Shown here: piece after piece, positions 1 through 10,700 of the stretch
Numbering within the stretch: the first letter of the stretch is position 1
How the letters are laid out: each line of letters opens with the position of its first letter
DNA from: Devriesea agamarum
GTDB taxonomy: Bacteria > Actinomycetota > Actinomycetes > Actinomycetales > Dermabacteraceae
Assembly: GCF_900070355.1 (NCBI RefSeq)
Contig: NZ_LN849456.1
Span: 2,046,001-2,110,000, forward strand
Direction of reading: 5' to 3'
Length of the DNA stretch: 64,000 nt
Made by a program: the position numbers and the translations under genes
The notes under the pieces: generated by a model
Database searches by the model: none
The model's input: the letters and a program-made list of their open reading frames with translations, nothing else
What the model was told of the DNA's origin: nothing

Positions 1-3000
1 CGAGGTGATGACATCGCGGTAGGGGCCCAGCCCGCCGGATCCATCATGGACGAGCACCAACACGTGGTCCTCGACGCCTACCGCAGGCAACAATTCTGTG
101 ACCGAGCCCGGTTGCTCCTGGTCGCGGTCGCTTTCGTGCGGTGCGCCGGTGCCAAGCGCTTGGGCACACCCGGCAATGGTGGGGTCGGCGACAATCCGTC
201 GCAGCGCATCGTCCCAGGCCACGGCCTCAGCACCGGCAATGTCGCGGCGCATTCTGCCGATGCAGCGGGCCAGCAGCAGTGAATCTCCGCCCAGATCGAA
301 GAAATCTGCATCGGGTGTCAGAGGGGTGACACCTAGGTCCAGCACATCGCGCCAAATGGCGGCAACCTGATGCTCGGTCGGGTCTAGTTCGACCGGCGCG
401 CAGGCTGTTACTGCGGTGTGGGAGGGATGGTTGGCAAGCTGTGCAATCTCGGCCCGGTTGACTTTGCCGTTTCGGGTCAGCGGAATCTCATCGACCACCG
501 CGACCATCTGCGGAACCATGTAGCGGGGGAGTTCCTGTGCAAGCTGATCGATGAGGTTCTGTGCATCAAGTGGTGCCCGGTCATCCCCGGTGGTTGCCCA
601 CATCGCATGCTGATGACCGATCCGCATTGGGTGATTCGGTGCTGCTGGGAAGCATCCGGCCAGGTGGAACGGAGAGTTGTGGAGTACGTGGTGCCATTCG
701 TCCAAGCTGAGGAACGGACTGCCGGTCTCGACGCGCAGATCGGCGAAATCTGTCAGTCCCTCCTTGAACTCCATTGAGGTCATGAGTGCCGCATTGACCG
801 CGGTGGAGTCGATAAATGCGAGTGCGCCGCCCGGGGCCAGGAGTGCGGCCATGCGGCGCAGAGTCTCTGGAATATCCCGGGCGTTGTGCAGCACGTTGGC
901 CGACAAGATGACATCCACTGAACCGGGAACGATGCCGGCGGGGTCGTTGATATTGAGTAGGCCGGTTCGCAGCTGGGGCCAGCGCGCCGTGATCTCGTCG
1001 AAGAAGAATGGCGACACATCGGTGAACAGGTAGTCCACTCCCGCCAGATCCTCGCCTAGCTCTGCGGTGAGAGCCTCCAAGACCGGTGCGGTGGTGCCGC
1101 CCACCCCGGCACCGATCTCTAGGATTCGCAGTGTGCGCCCGGCTTGGTGCGCCCAGCGGACCCGCTCGGTGATTCCGGCCGCAATCACCGTGTTAATCCA
1201 GCGACTAAAGAGGTTATGTCCATATGCTGCGCGAGCCACATCGGTGTTTCCTTCGGGAAACAGCAGGGCCAGTGGATCCACAGTCCCCGTGAGTAAACCT
1301 GGTAAATCGTCCAGGCATTGACGCACATAATCGAGCTGCTGCACCCCGTACCCGATCCGCTGATCGAGTTCGTAGATCCGGTGCCAGCGACCATCCTCAC
1401 CGTCGAGATCGGGATCTTTAAGAATTCGGATCAGACCGTCATCAATCGTGACCCAACCGCGCTCAACCAGCAGCGATACCCAGCGTTCGACCAGGTCCCG
1501 ATGCGGTCGGGCCTCCAAAATCTCGATCAGTTCCGTCACGGTGCGGCCCTCACCGCGGGCAACGTGCGCTGTCATCCGGCGCACGGCAGAGTCCTCGACG
1601 GTCTCTGCGAGTTCAATGAGAGCATCCGCATCGACATCGCGGATCATGTCCCGGTCGGCTCGCTGCATCGCTTCGATGACCGCGTCGGTGCGCGCCGCGC
1701 TGTGGCGGGCATACTCCTCGGAGGATTCGGGTAGCACCGCGACGACCAAACTGGTGGCGCCGCTGTGAGCTACTGCCGCCACTGCCCGGGAAACTCCTTC
1801 ACAGCCCGACAGCACCGATTCGATTTCACCGAGTTCAATCCGGTGACCACGGATTTTGACCTGTCCGTCCACTCGACCCAGGAACTCGATCTGGCCATCT
1901 GGCAGCAGCCGACCCGTATCGCCGGTCCGGTAACAGCGCTCGCCGTGTCCCGGATGGGTAAAGAACGCCGCGGATGTGCGTTCTGGATCGCCAAGGTAAC
2001 CCTGGGCAACCCCGTCGCCACCGATCACCAGCTGGCCGATCTGCCCCACCCCGGCGGGTTCATCTTCGGCATTCATCACCCAGATGCCTTGATCATCCAG
2101 CGCCGTGCCGTACGGGATTGACCGGGCGGTATCCGGTAAGGGCCGGGTGACTTCATGGAATACCGACCAGATCGCTGCTTCGGTCGCCCCTCCCAGAGAG
2201 AAAAATCGTGCCGACGGGGCGTATCGCCAGAGCTCAGCGGGCTGGGTGACCGGCACCCAGTCGCCCGAGACTAAAGCTGCTCGCAACGGAAGCATCGAGC
2301 CGGTGGCCTCACCCGCCAGATGGTCCAGCAGCAGTTGTAGCTGGGCGGGAACCGAGTTCCACACCGTCACCCGGTGGTCACTGACCGCTGCAGCCCAGGT
2401 TTGTGGGTCAGCTGTGGTGCCACTGGATGGGATCACCACGCGACCGCCAGCCCCCAACATCCCGAATGCGTTGAACACTGATAGGTCGAAACTGTGCCGC
2501 GACACCGCGAGTACGGTATCTGCGGGCCCGAGGTGTAACCGGTCGGTCACATCTGCCAGCGTGGTGCGGGCCTGCCGGTGGGTGATGACGACGCCTTTGG
2601 GTGTCCCCGTGGAACCGGAGGTGAAAATGACGTATGCCTCGGAGTCGGGATCCACCTCGATGTCGGCGAGGCCGAGAGTGGTCAATGAACTGGGCACGTT
2701 AGACAGTGCTCTGGTCGCCTCAGGCAGTCCCTCCGGGGTGCCGTTCGGCCCAGTGGCCGCGCCGCTTGGTGTCACAGCCGCCTTGTCCAAGGCATGAGCC
2801 ACTTCGGTGAGCACAGCGGAATCGGCGTCAATCAGCAGGGCCGACCCTTCAGCGCGCAAGGTCTGCATGACCGCCTTGCGACGAGCGGACGGCCAATCAG
2901 GCTCGACCGGCACATAACACCCGCCAGTCATGAGAATGCCCAGTTCAACCGCAATCTGCGCGGCTCCCGGTGGGAGTGATACCGCGACCCGGGTCGTGAC

Positions 3001-4755
3001 TTCCCGGCCCATCTGAGGCTTCAGCCAGCGCGCCACCGCCGCCGCTGCAGCAACCAGCGCGTCACGCGTTACCTCGCGATGACCGTCCACGATGGCAGGG
3101 GCGCACGGATCTTCGGCCCACCGTTGAAGGATCGGTTTGTGCAGGGTTGCGGGGGTTCTATCGAGTCGGCCCGAGCGGGGAATCGGAAGCGGCGCCTTCC
3201 GCGGTAGTGGGTCCCCGTGCGGGATACCGGAGCTGACCAGAGAATCGACGAGAGCCGTAAAGTCTGCGAACGCGTCATCTAAAACGGCACCGGAAAAACC
3301 CCCGTCTCGGCAGTCCCAGTCAAGGCTTATGCCGCCCCCACCAGGAACAGGAGAAAACTGGACATCCAGCAGCACCTGCGGGGTCTGGCTGAGCCCGAAT
3401 CCTGGCCGTGGCCGCAGCACGGTCCCAGCGGTGGTGTCGCTGGCACCGATTGTGGAGGTGACCACCACCGGTGCAGAGAATCGGTCCTCACCGCGGGCTT
3501 GGGCAACCAGACGGGCCAGCTCAACCCCCGACAGTGCGCGGTGTTCGAGGGCATCGAAGATCGAATTCTGGGCGGTGGTCGCTGCCTCGGTTAATCCTGT
3601 GTTGGCCTGACCATCGACCTCAACCAGCACGGTGCTGGTGAAGTCCCCGACGATCCGGGCAACATCGGGCACGACCGGACGCCGATCAGCGACCGTCATC
3701 GCGACCAGTCCTCGGGCGGGCCCACCGTGCCGATGAAGGACCCGGCCAAGCGCAGCTACCAGCAGTGATGTAGTGGTCACGCCCTGTTCTCTGGCGATGG
3801 ATTCCAACCGACGCCAGTGATCGGCGGAGAGCAGGTGGCTGCGGCGGGTGAATCGAACCGGACCGTGTGGTGCGGGCGCAGGATCGGCAGGGTGGCCGGC
3901 CTCTGGGGCGAGGGTGATCGGATCGGGCAGTTCATCCGCTCGATCTGTGGAGAATCGCTCGGTCCAAAATCGTTCTGCCCGCTCCCGCTCGACCCGGCTA
4001 GCCAAAGACGCCTCATATGCCCGCACGGTTGCCAGATAGTCCCGGAATGTGAGCGACGGTGGTTGCGGCACGTGACCGGTGAGCGCCGACTCCAGGTCGG
4101 CGAGGATCACGCTCAACCCGACATAGTCGGTCAGAAGCAGATCCACTGACAGATGCAGCACAATGTCATCGATACCGATCGTGGCGACGATGTCGATCAG
4201 TGGTTCCAGATCGGCGGGGTTGGTTCCCGACCCGGTGGCAACAGGGTGAATCCGCGTCTGCAGACGTTCTCGAACCCTCTCCCGTTCAGTTGCGGGGTGG
4301 ATAACCAGCGGAACGTCGAGCTCAGGAATCACCTGCTGCCAGCCCTCCGCGTGCACAATGGCCCGCAGCATGGGATGACACTTCACCACGTGCTGCCATG
4401 CGGTGGTCAGCGCATCGGCAGGATCATTCCCGAGCAATGCCGGGTCGATATCGAACTCGGCATACCCATGACAGCCCACTCCGCCGTCGGAGAACGCACT
4501 GGTGCGTCCGACCAGGTAGGCGCCCTGAACATCGGTGAGAGGGAACGGCTCGTAGGTGTTGTCTCGATCCCGTATGACCGGGTTACGGCTGCGCTCACGC
4601 ACCATGTGCATGATCTCGGTCCGAGACTGCTTGATCTTCTCTTTTAGGTCCGCGGTGAGAGCCCCGTGGGGTGCCCGGAAGCGCAGCGTATCGTTCTCCA
4701 GCCACAGTTCAACACCGATGGTGTCGAGATGGTCGAGTAAAGCGGTCGGGGTCAC
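1..4755 (-). CDS. NRPS, Cy-A[MT-like]-PCP-TE (3' end cut by window edge)
   Basis: Terminal module of a thiazoline-forming siderophore synthetase, similar in layout to PchF of pyochelin synthesis. Translation runs from a GTG at 4755 that overlaps the upstream stop (GTGA) to base 1, about 1585 residues. A heterocyclization domain comes first, with core DLLLTDYVG near residue 200 (family DxxxxDxxS, last position Gly). An A domain follows with [12 protein letters not shown] near 710 and a pocket I read as DLFNLSLIWK, the cysteine code. Between A8 ([11 protein letters not shown], about 968) and A10 (NGKVNRAE, about 1430) sits a methyltransferase-like insert with EIGAGVGG near 1210; such inserts act as N-methyltransferase or epimerase. 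The PCP has GGDSLLLA near 1490. The last residues visible, LVLVHDGSGGLGPY, look like the start of a thioesterase. Part of the minus-strand iron-regulated operon. Sure of the architecture; product methylation is uncertain. Confidence 0.93.
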   Translation of the reverse strand, partial: MTPTALLDHLDTIGVELWLENDTLRFRAPHGALTADLKEKIKQSRTEIMHMVRERSRNPVIRDRDNTYEPFPLTDVQGAYLVGRTSAFSDGGVGCHGYAEFDIDPALLGNDPADALTTAWQHVVKCHPMLRAIVHAEGWQQVIPELDVPLVIHPATERERVRERLQTRIHPVATGSGTNPADLEPLIDIVATIGIDDIVLHLSVDLLLTDYVGLSVILADLESALTGHVPQPPSLTFRDYLATVRAYEASLASRVERERAERFWTERFSTDRADELPDPITLAPEAGHPADPAPAPHGPVRFTRRSHLLSADHWRRLESIAREQGVTTTSLLVAALGRVLHRHGGPARGLVAMTVADRRPVVPDVARIVGDFTSTVLVEVDGQANTGLTEAATTAQNSIFDALEHRALSGVELARLVAQARGEDRFSAPVVVTSTIGASDTTAGTVLRPRPGFGLSQTPQVLLDVQFSPVPGGGGISLDWDCRDGGFSGAVLDDAFADFTALVDSLVSSGIPHGDPLPRKAPLPIPRSGRLDRTPATLHKPILQRWAEDPCAPAIVDGHREVTRDALVAAAAAVARWLKPQMGREVTTRVAVSLPPGAAQIAVELGILMTGGCYVPVEPDWPSARRKAVMQTLRAEGSALLIDADSAVLTEVAHALDKAAVTPSGAATGPNGTPEGLPEATRALSNVPSSLTTLGLADIEVDPDSEAYVIFTSGSTGTPKGVVITHRQARTTLADVTDRLHLGPADTVLAVSRHSFDLSVFNAFGMLGAGGRVVIPSSGTTADPQTWAAAVSDHRVTVWNSVPAQLQLLLDHLAGEATGSMLPLRAALVSGDWVPVTQPAELWRYAPSARFFSLGGATEAAIWSVFHEVTRPLPDTARSIPYGTALDDQGIWVMNAEDEPAGVGQIGQLVIGGDGVAQGYLGDPERTSAAFFTHPGHGERCYRTGDTGRLLPDGQIEFLGRVDGQVKIRGHRIELGEIESVLSGCEGVSRAVAAVAHSGATSLVVAVLPESSEEYARHSAARTDAVIEAMQRADRDMIRDVDADALIELAETVEDSAVRRMTAHVARGEGRTVTELIEILEARPHRDLVERWVSLLVERGWVTIDDGLIRILKDPDLDGEDGRWHRIYELDQRIGYGVQQLDYVRQCLDDLPGLLTGTVDPLALLFPEGNTDVARAAYGHNLFSRWINTVIAAGITERVRWAHQAGRTLRILEIGAGVGGTTAPVLEALTAELGEDLAGVDYLFTDVSPFFFDEITARWPQLRTGLLNINDPAGIVPGSVDVILSANVLHNARDIPETLRRMAALLAPGGALAFIDSTAVNAALMTSMEFKEGLTDFADLRVETGSPFLSLDEWHHVLHNSPFHLAGCFPAAPNHPMRIGHQHAMWATTGDDRAPLDAQNLIDQLAQELPRYMVPQMVAVVDEIPLTRNGKVNRAEIAQLANHPSHTAVTACAPVELDPTEHQVAAIWRDVLDLGVTPLTPDADFFDLGGDSLLLARCIGRMRRDIAGAEAVAWDDALRRIVADPTIAGCAQALGTGAPHESDRDQEQPGSVTELLPAVGVEDHVLVLVHDGSGGLGPYRDVITS

Positions 4756-7700
4756 AGGGTTCCTTCCTCAACATCGGAGGCTGCGAGTGGTGCGGGTTGT
4801 GGGGTTGGGGAGGGGCTGATGATCGGACTGTTCGTGTGGCTAGTCCCATGACTGGATTCGCTACCGTGGCTGGATTCGGCGCCACGGTTGGGCCCGGTCC
4901 TGGGGCTTGTGTCTGAATTGCGGCTCGGGTCTGTAGTGCGGCTTGGGTCTGTAGTAGGGCCCGCGTTGGGAAGGGCGCTGACGACACCGACAAACTGGTC
5001 CAGGTTGGGGTTGACCAGTAACATCCGCAGGTCGATGCCGGGGTGAACCCGTTCGCGCAATAAACGCACACAGCGGGTAGCGCGCAGGGAATCGCCTCCA
5101 GCGGTAAAGAAGTTCAACGCCGCGGCATCAACGGCCGTGAGGGTAGACAGCCCCAGGACCTCCGCCCAGATGCTAGCGATCCGGTCGAATAGGGGATCGG
5201 GGTATCGTCCCTCCTGACCGACGGTGTCGGCGCGGTTACCGGGAACCTGGGAGCGGCCATCGGCCGCCTCCGCCAGACGGGCCGCCATGTGATCCAGATG
5301 ATGCTGAACATCGGCGGTATCAAGCAGCTCACTGATGTGATCCGCGCTGATATGCAGGCCGCGTTGATCGGCGGATACCTGCACGTCGAGCAGAGTTTGT
5401 GGGGTCTGCGAGGACGCGTACACCATTGGTCCGAAACCGAAATCGTTGAGGTTTTGATCCTCAGCAACCAGCCCTAAACCACAGGTGAACACCACCGGGA
5501 ACATGGCCGCCACCGGGTCACCGGTGTTCTGGAGGATGCGCCGCTGGACCCACAGGGTGCCGGTGGTGTTGTGATCAGCAGCTTCGGCCAGATCGGTCTG
5601 GATCGCGGTGGCAAGCCCCCACAAGTCCTCCTGGTGGCAGTGACGGCACCCGATCGGGATCAGGGAGGTGAAATCACCCAGAACCTTTTCAATACCGGGC
5701 TGTGACGGGTCGCGGTCGAATCGCGTCACATTGACGGTGAGATCAGATGCTCCGGACCACTGAGCTAATTCCGCGGCATAGGACGCCAGAACCACGGCGG
5801 CTGGGGTTAATCCATGCCGGGCGGCTGATGTTTTAATGCGTTGCCACGTCGACGCGTCGAGTTCGGCGCTTACGCGGGTGAAATGCGGATGCTCCACGCC
5901 AGCTAACGATTCGCGGGGCGCTAGAGTCGGGGCCGCTGGCAGGGTTTCGGCGACGCTATCCCAGTAGCGTCGGTCAGTCTCAACCCGGGTTTGGTCAGGA
6001 TCTCGATCTGGCAGATCGCCGGTGAGCCACGGGTGTGCGGCGATGTGGGAGGCGAACGACGGCGCATCGGGGTTAGGGGCTGACTGCGTGGGAGCAGGTT
6101 CTCGGGTTGTGGGTAGCGCACAGGATGGCTCGGGCGCTGAGGCATCGGCAGTGGTCCCGACATAGCCCCGACCGATGTCGCCCAGAACCAGCAGCATGGA
6201 GGCACCGTCGAGCACGGCATTGTCCATACCGATACCGATGGTGGCCGCCGTGTTACCCGCGGTGTCAGACGTGTTACCCGCGGTCTCAGACGTATTACCC
6301 GTGGTGGCCGTCGCATTACCCGTGGTGGTCCCGCCCGTGATAGCTGCGCCGTTACCGATGGCGGCTGTGTCGTCGTGCTCGCGGCGCCAGCGGATCATTA
6401 ATGCGGAGCGCTCGGAAAGGTCAACGACCTCGGTTTCGGTAGCTGCACGCGGATCCGGGTGTTCAACCACCACCGGAGGGACCGTATCGACAATGTGAGC
6501 GTCGCCCCGCAGCAGGGTGCGCAGCCCCGGATGTCGGGCAACCACTGTGGCCACCGCATCAGTGAATCGCTGTGCGTCGAAGTTCGGGCAATGAAACTCG
6601 AAGTAGCAGTGGGCTGATACTCCGCCCAGCAATTGCTGCGGTTCTCGCCCCGTCAGGTATGCCCGCTGCACCTCGGTTAGCGGATGTCGGACCAGGGCCT
6701 TGTCAGGGGAAAGCCCTTCTTTGGTGGGAGGTTCCGAACCGGCGCGAGGTTCTAAATCGGTATCGGTTCGCTGAGACAACAGTTCGGCCAGGTCTCCGAG
6801 CTGCGGATGGTTAAACAGCTCCACCAGGCGCAGAGCGAGCCCGGCGCCGCGCAGATCGGCCAGCACCCGAGTGGCGATTAGTGAGTCCCCGCCGAGGGCG
6901 AAGAAGTCGGCCTCATCGCTGAGGGCGCTGGTTTCGGGTTTGACGTTGAGGTGCCGCCGCCAGATTGTGCCCAGCAGCTCTCGGATGTGTTCGCGGGTAG
7001 GGGCTGCTGGGGTGGATGGGGCGAAGGGCTGAGTTGGGGTTACCGACGGGGCCGAGGGTGCTGCCTGGGTCGTCAAAGCCGCCGAGGTCACCGCTGTTGC
7101 CGGCTTCGCCGAGTCCGCCGCCAGGGTCGATGTCACGGCACGCTGGTTGGCGTGAGCGTGCAGGATCAGCAAACCGGGGTCTGAGGCATCCACCGACACG
7201 GGGCGCCATCCGGCCTCTTCTACCTGTTGCCACCAGTGCGGCAGCGGGCGCAACGGTCCGTCCTCGTCGAGAATTTCCGGGTCAAGCAGCGCCGCAGAGA
7301 GCAGCGAGGCCACACTCACGGTGGGAATCTCGGCTATCCAGCACCGGGTAGCTGTGATCCGGTTTAGTTCTGTCACCAGCCGGGGGTCGCGGTGCAGCGA
7401 AGCACAGGCGACGACCAGATCGGCGCGCTCACGCGGTGCGCTGTGTCGGGCGGGAATGCCCCTGTCGAGCGCAAGGTCGCGCAGCAGGGTGTCGGTTTCG
7501 ACGCAGGTCCACCTCAATGTGGCGGCCCGGTCGGGATCGACTGCGCGGAGGGCAGACAGGGCGGCCTCGCGCACCAGTCCGGTTCCGCAACCGAGCTCAA
7601 TCACGTCGGCATGGTGTGGTAATTCGCGCAGCGTGCGGACCAGATCGCGGCGTGCCGCCTCAAAACCAGCGGAGGACAGCAGCAGTGCCTGGGGAGATAA

Positions 7701-10700
7701 CTCGGGATGCTCTAGCAGTGCGGTGGCCCGAACGCGGCCGGTGAGGCAGTCGGCGAGCAGCTGGGCATATTCCTGCGGCACCTCAACTGGTTCAGCGCGG
7801 CGATGGTGCGCTCGCCAGGCGTTGGCAACCGGTTCCAGTCCCGGACGCACGTCGGCGTCGTTGACTAGGGCGCGCGCGTTCATCAGCAGCGATTCCTGCC
7901 ATGCCAATGAGCGAGGACGGGTGGCGGTGGAACTCGACACGGGCATCGGGGGAGACGCTGCGCGGAGGCCCGCAGAGGGTTTTGCGGTGCTATGCGGGGT
8001 GGTCTCTAGCGTGGACGGGGTTGCGGGCCGGCTCAGGTTGAGCGTTACATCTGAATCAAGGTCAAGCGTGTCCGCCACAGAGGTGAGGATCTGATCAGTG
8101 AGGTCCGTGCTCAGCACACCGTCGGGGTGGTCGAGACGGATTTCTATCCCGTCGCCCTGATGCGCAACCTGGCAATCGATGAGCACCCCTGGGGTTCCGG
8201 TCACCGACCACACTGGCCGCAGCATGCCGTCAGCGAGAGCACGTGCGGAGGCCACCCCGATGGTGCTGGTAAATACCACCGGATATGCGGCTCGGCCAGC
8301 ACGGATGATTTCTCGACTGGTCGGCGCTTTGCCGCTGGCTGCGTGACCGAGAGCGGTGTGGACGTGGTGAATGTCGATATCCGGGCCTGCGGTACACAGC
8401 GCAAGTTCCGTAAAGTTACCGAGGATTTCCGTGTTTGTTCCCTCGGGGCGGCGCGAGACCGGCACCGTGATTCCCATTCGGGCTTGTCCGGTGAGCTGTC
8501 CGAGGGCGTTGGCGAACGCGTGCAGCAGCAGCGCTGATTCGGTGACGCCGAGCCGTTGAGCCTGGGCAGCGAGCTTCGTGACGCTTTGAGCCGTCAGCAG
8601 TAGTGATCGGCTGGCCGGTCGGACCGGACGGTTCTCGCAGCGGCGGTGGGGAAGGGCGGGGGCTGGTGGCAGGTCGCCTGCATCGGGTGCAGCGTCGAGT
8701 GCAGCCCAGCCTTCTTTGTTTTCCGCCGCACGGGTGTAGGCCCGGAACGCATCCAAGGTGGGATCTACCGGCAGGCGTCGGGGTGTTTCGGCGATGTCAT
8801 CGAGCAGGCAGGTGAGCACGGTGGCCAGTGAGCGGGCATCCATGGGCAGGTAGCTGAAGCGCACTCCCACTCGGTCCGGGGAGCCGTCGGTCAGCAGTTC
8901 CATGACCGGCGATTGCTCGAGCTCTAGGTGCGGATCTCGCAGCGATTCGATCAGATTCTTGACTCGGCGAAGGGGAACGTGAACTGGGCCGGTGACGTCC
9001 TGCTCGGCATCGTCTACGCGGCGGCACCTCAGCACGTCGAGCCCGTTGACGAGCGCATGTGCCGCTGCGGATAACTGTGAGAGGTCAAGTGCGGACCCGT
9101 CCCGAGTCGCGAGCACGGTGGCGAATAACGGGGGTGTGCGGACAACTCCCACCATGCCGTCGGCGCCCAGGGCATATGCCCGTTGCAGGGCGGTGAGTGG
9201 GAACGGGCCGTGGTCTGGTTCCCATTCCGCTGTCTGGTCAGCAGTTGCCGATGGGCCAGCAGTTGCCGATGGGTTAGCCGCCGGCAATGGGTGAGCAGTC
9301 TGCGACGGATCGGCAGCCGGCGATGGGCCAGCAGTTGCCCACGGATTAGCAGGCTCAATGGGTCCAGCAGACCCAATGGGGTCGGCGGTCTCAGTGGGCT
9401 TAGCGCCGGATCGGGATGCGCGGCACAGTCGGTCCAGATCTCGCAGCTTGGGCTCTGCGAACAATTCCGCGACGGTTACGGCATATCCGAGTCGACGCAA
9501 TCGTGAGCACAGTTCCGTTGCCAGCAGTGAATCACCGCCGGCGGAGAAGAAATTCTGGTCTGGATCTGGGTGCTCGATTCCGAGCACTGCGGCCCATTCA
9601 GCGGCGACAGGTCCGTCGACGCGACCGCGTGTATCCGAGTGGCTAGCGTCCAGTAAATCCTCTGCCCACCGACGGTCAGTTTTGCCGTTGCTGGTGAGTT
9701 TTAGCTGGTCGGCATGGGCGAACACCGCGGGGACCATATATCCGGGCAGTCGGGAGCTGAGTGCGGCGGTGAGTTCAGTATCGGAGGGACTATCGCCGAC
9801 CAGGACTGCGCCGAGGGCGGACCGGTTGCGGATCGGAACCACCACGGCGTCGTGCACACCGGGCAGTTGCCGCAGCGCATGCTCGACCTCTCCGCATTCG
9901 ATGCGATGCCCGCGCACTTTGACCTGGGTATCGCTGCGTCCGAGGAAGACCAGGATCGCGCCGGGCAGCCACATCCCCAGGTCCCCGGTGCGGTACCAAC
10001 GTTCTCCGTCGGCCTCAAGAAATCGGTCAGAGGTGAGGTCCGGGTTACCGCGGTAACCTGCGGCAACTCCTGCCCCGCCGATCCATAGCTCACCGGCGAC
10101 GCGGTCAGGACAGTCGCGGCCTTTCGCATCGGCCACTTTGTAACGCTGACCGGACAGCGGCACCCCGTAGGGGATCGACGACCAGGCGGGGTCGAGATCG
10201 GCGGGCGAGGTGATCACGAATTCGTTGGACCAGATCGCTGCTTCAGTGGCTCCGCCCATTGCTACCAGCGTTGCCTCGGGGGCAGTTTTGGCGAGGCGGC
10301 CCGGTAGGCCCAGGTCGATCCAATCCCCCGAACACAGCACACGACGCAACCCCAATGGGTGCTCAGCGGCCACGCATAGCATTTCGGCCAGGTTTGGTAC
10401 CGAGTTCCAGATGGTGACCTGGTGAGCGCGAATCAGTTCAGCCCAGCGAAATGCGTCGCGGCGCGAATCTTCCGAAATCAGGACCACTGCGCCGCCGACG
10501 AAGAGCGGACCGAAAATGTCGTACACACTCAGGTCGAAGTCCAAGGCGGAGACGGCCAGGCTGCGGTCGGTCGGCCCGACGTGGTTGCGCGCGTTCACAT
10601 CGGCGATGGTGTTGGAGGCACTGCGGTGGCGGATCTCAACACCCTTGGGTTCACCGGTGGAACCGGACGTGTAGATGATGTATGCCAGCTGGCCATCGGG

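Noticed and set aside
46-4647. Many plus-strand ORFs of 60-230 codons
   Set aside because: They are antisense shadows of the left NRPS gene, whose minus-strand frame stays open from 4755 to the edge with clear Cy, A and PCP motifs.
4709-5071. Minus-strand Gln/Thr/Ala repeat ORF
   Set aside because: Alternative frame of the repeat-rich NRPS tail.
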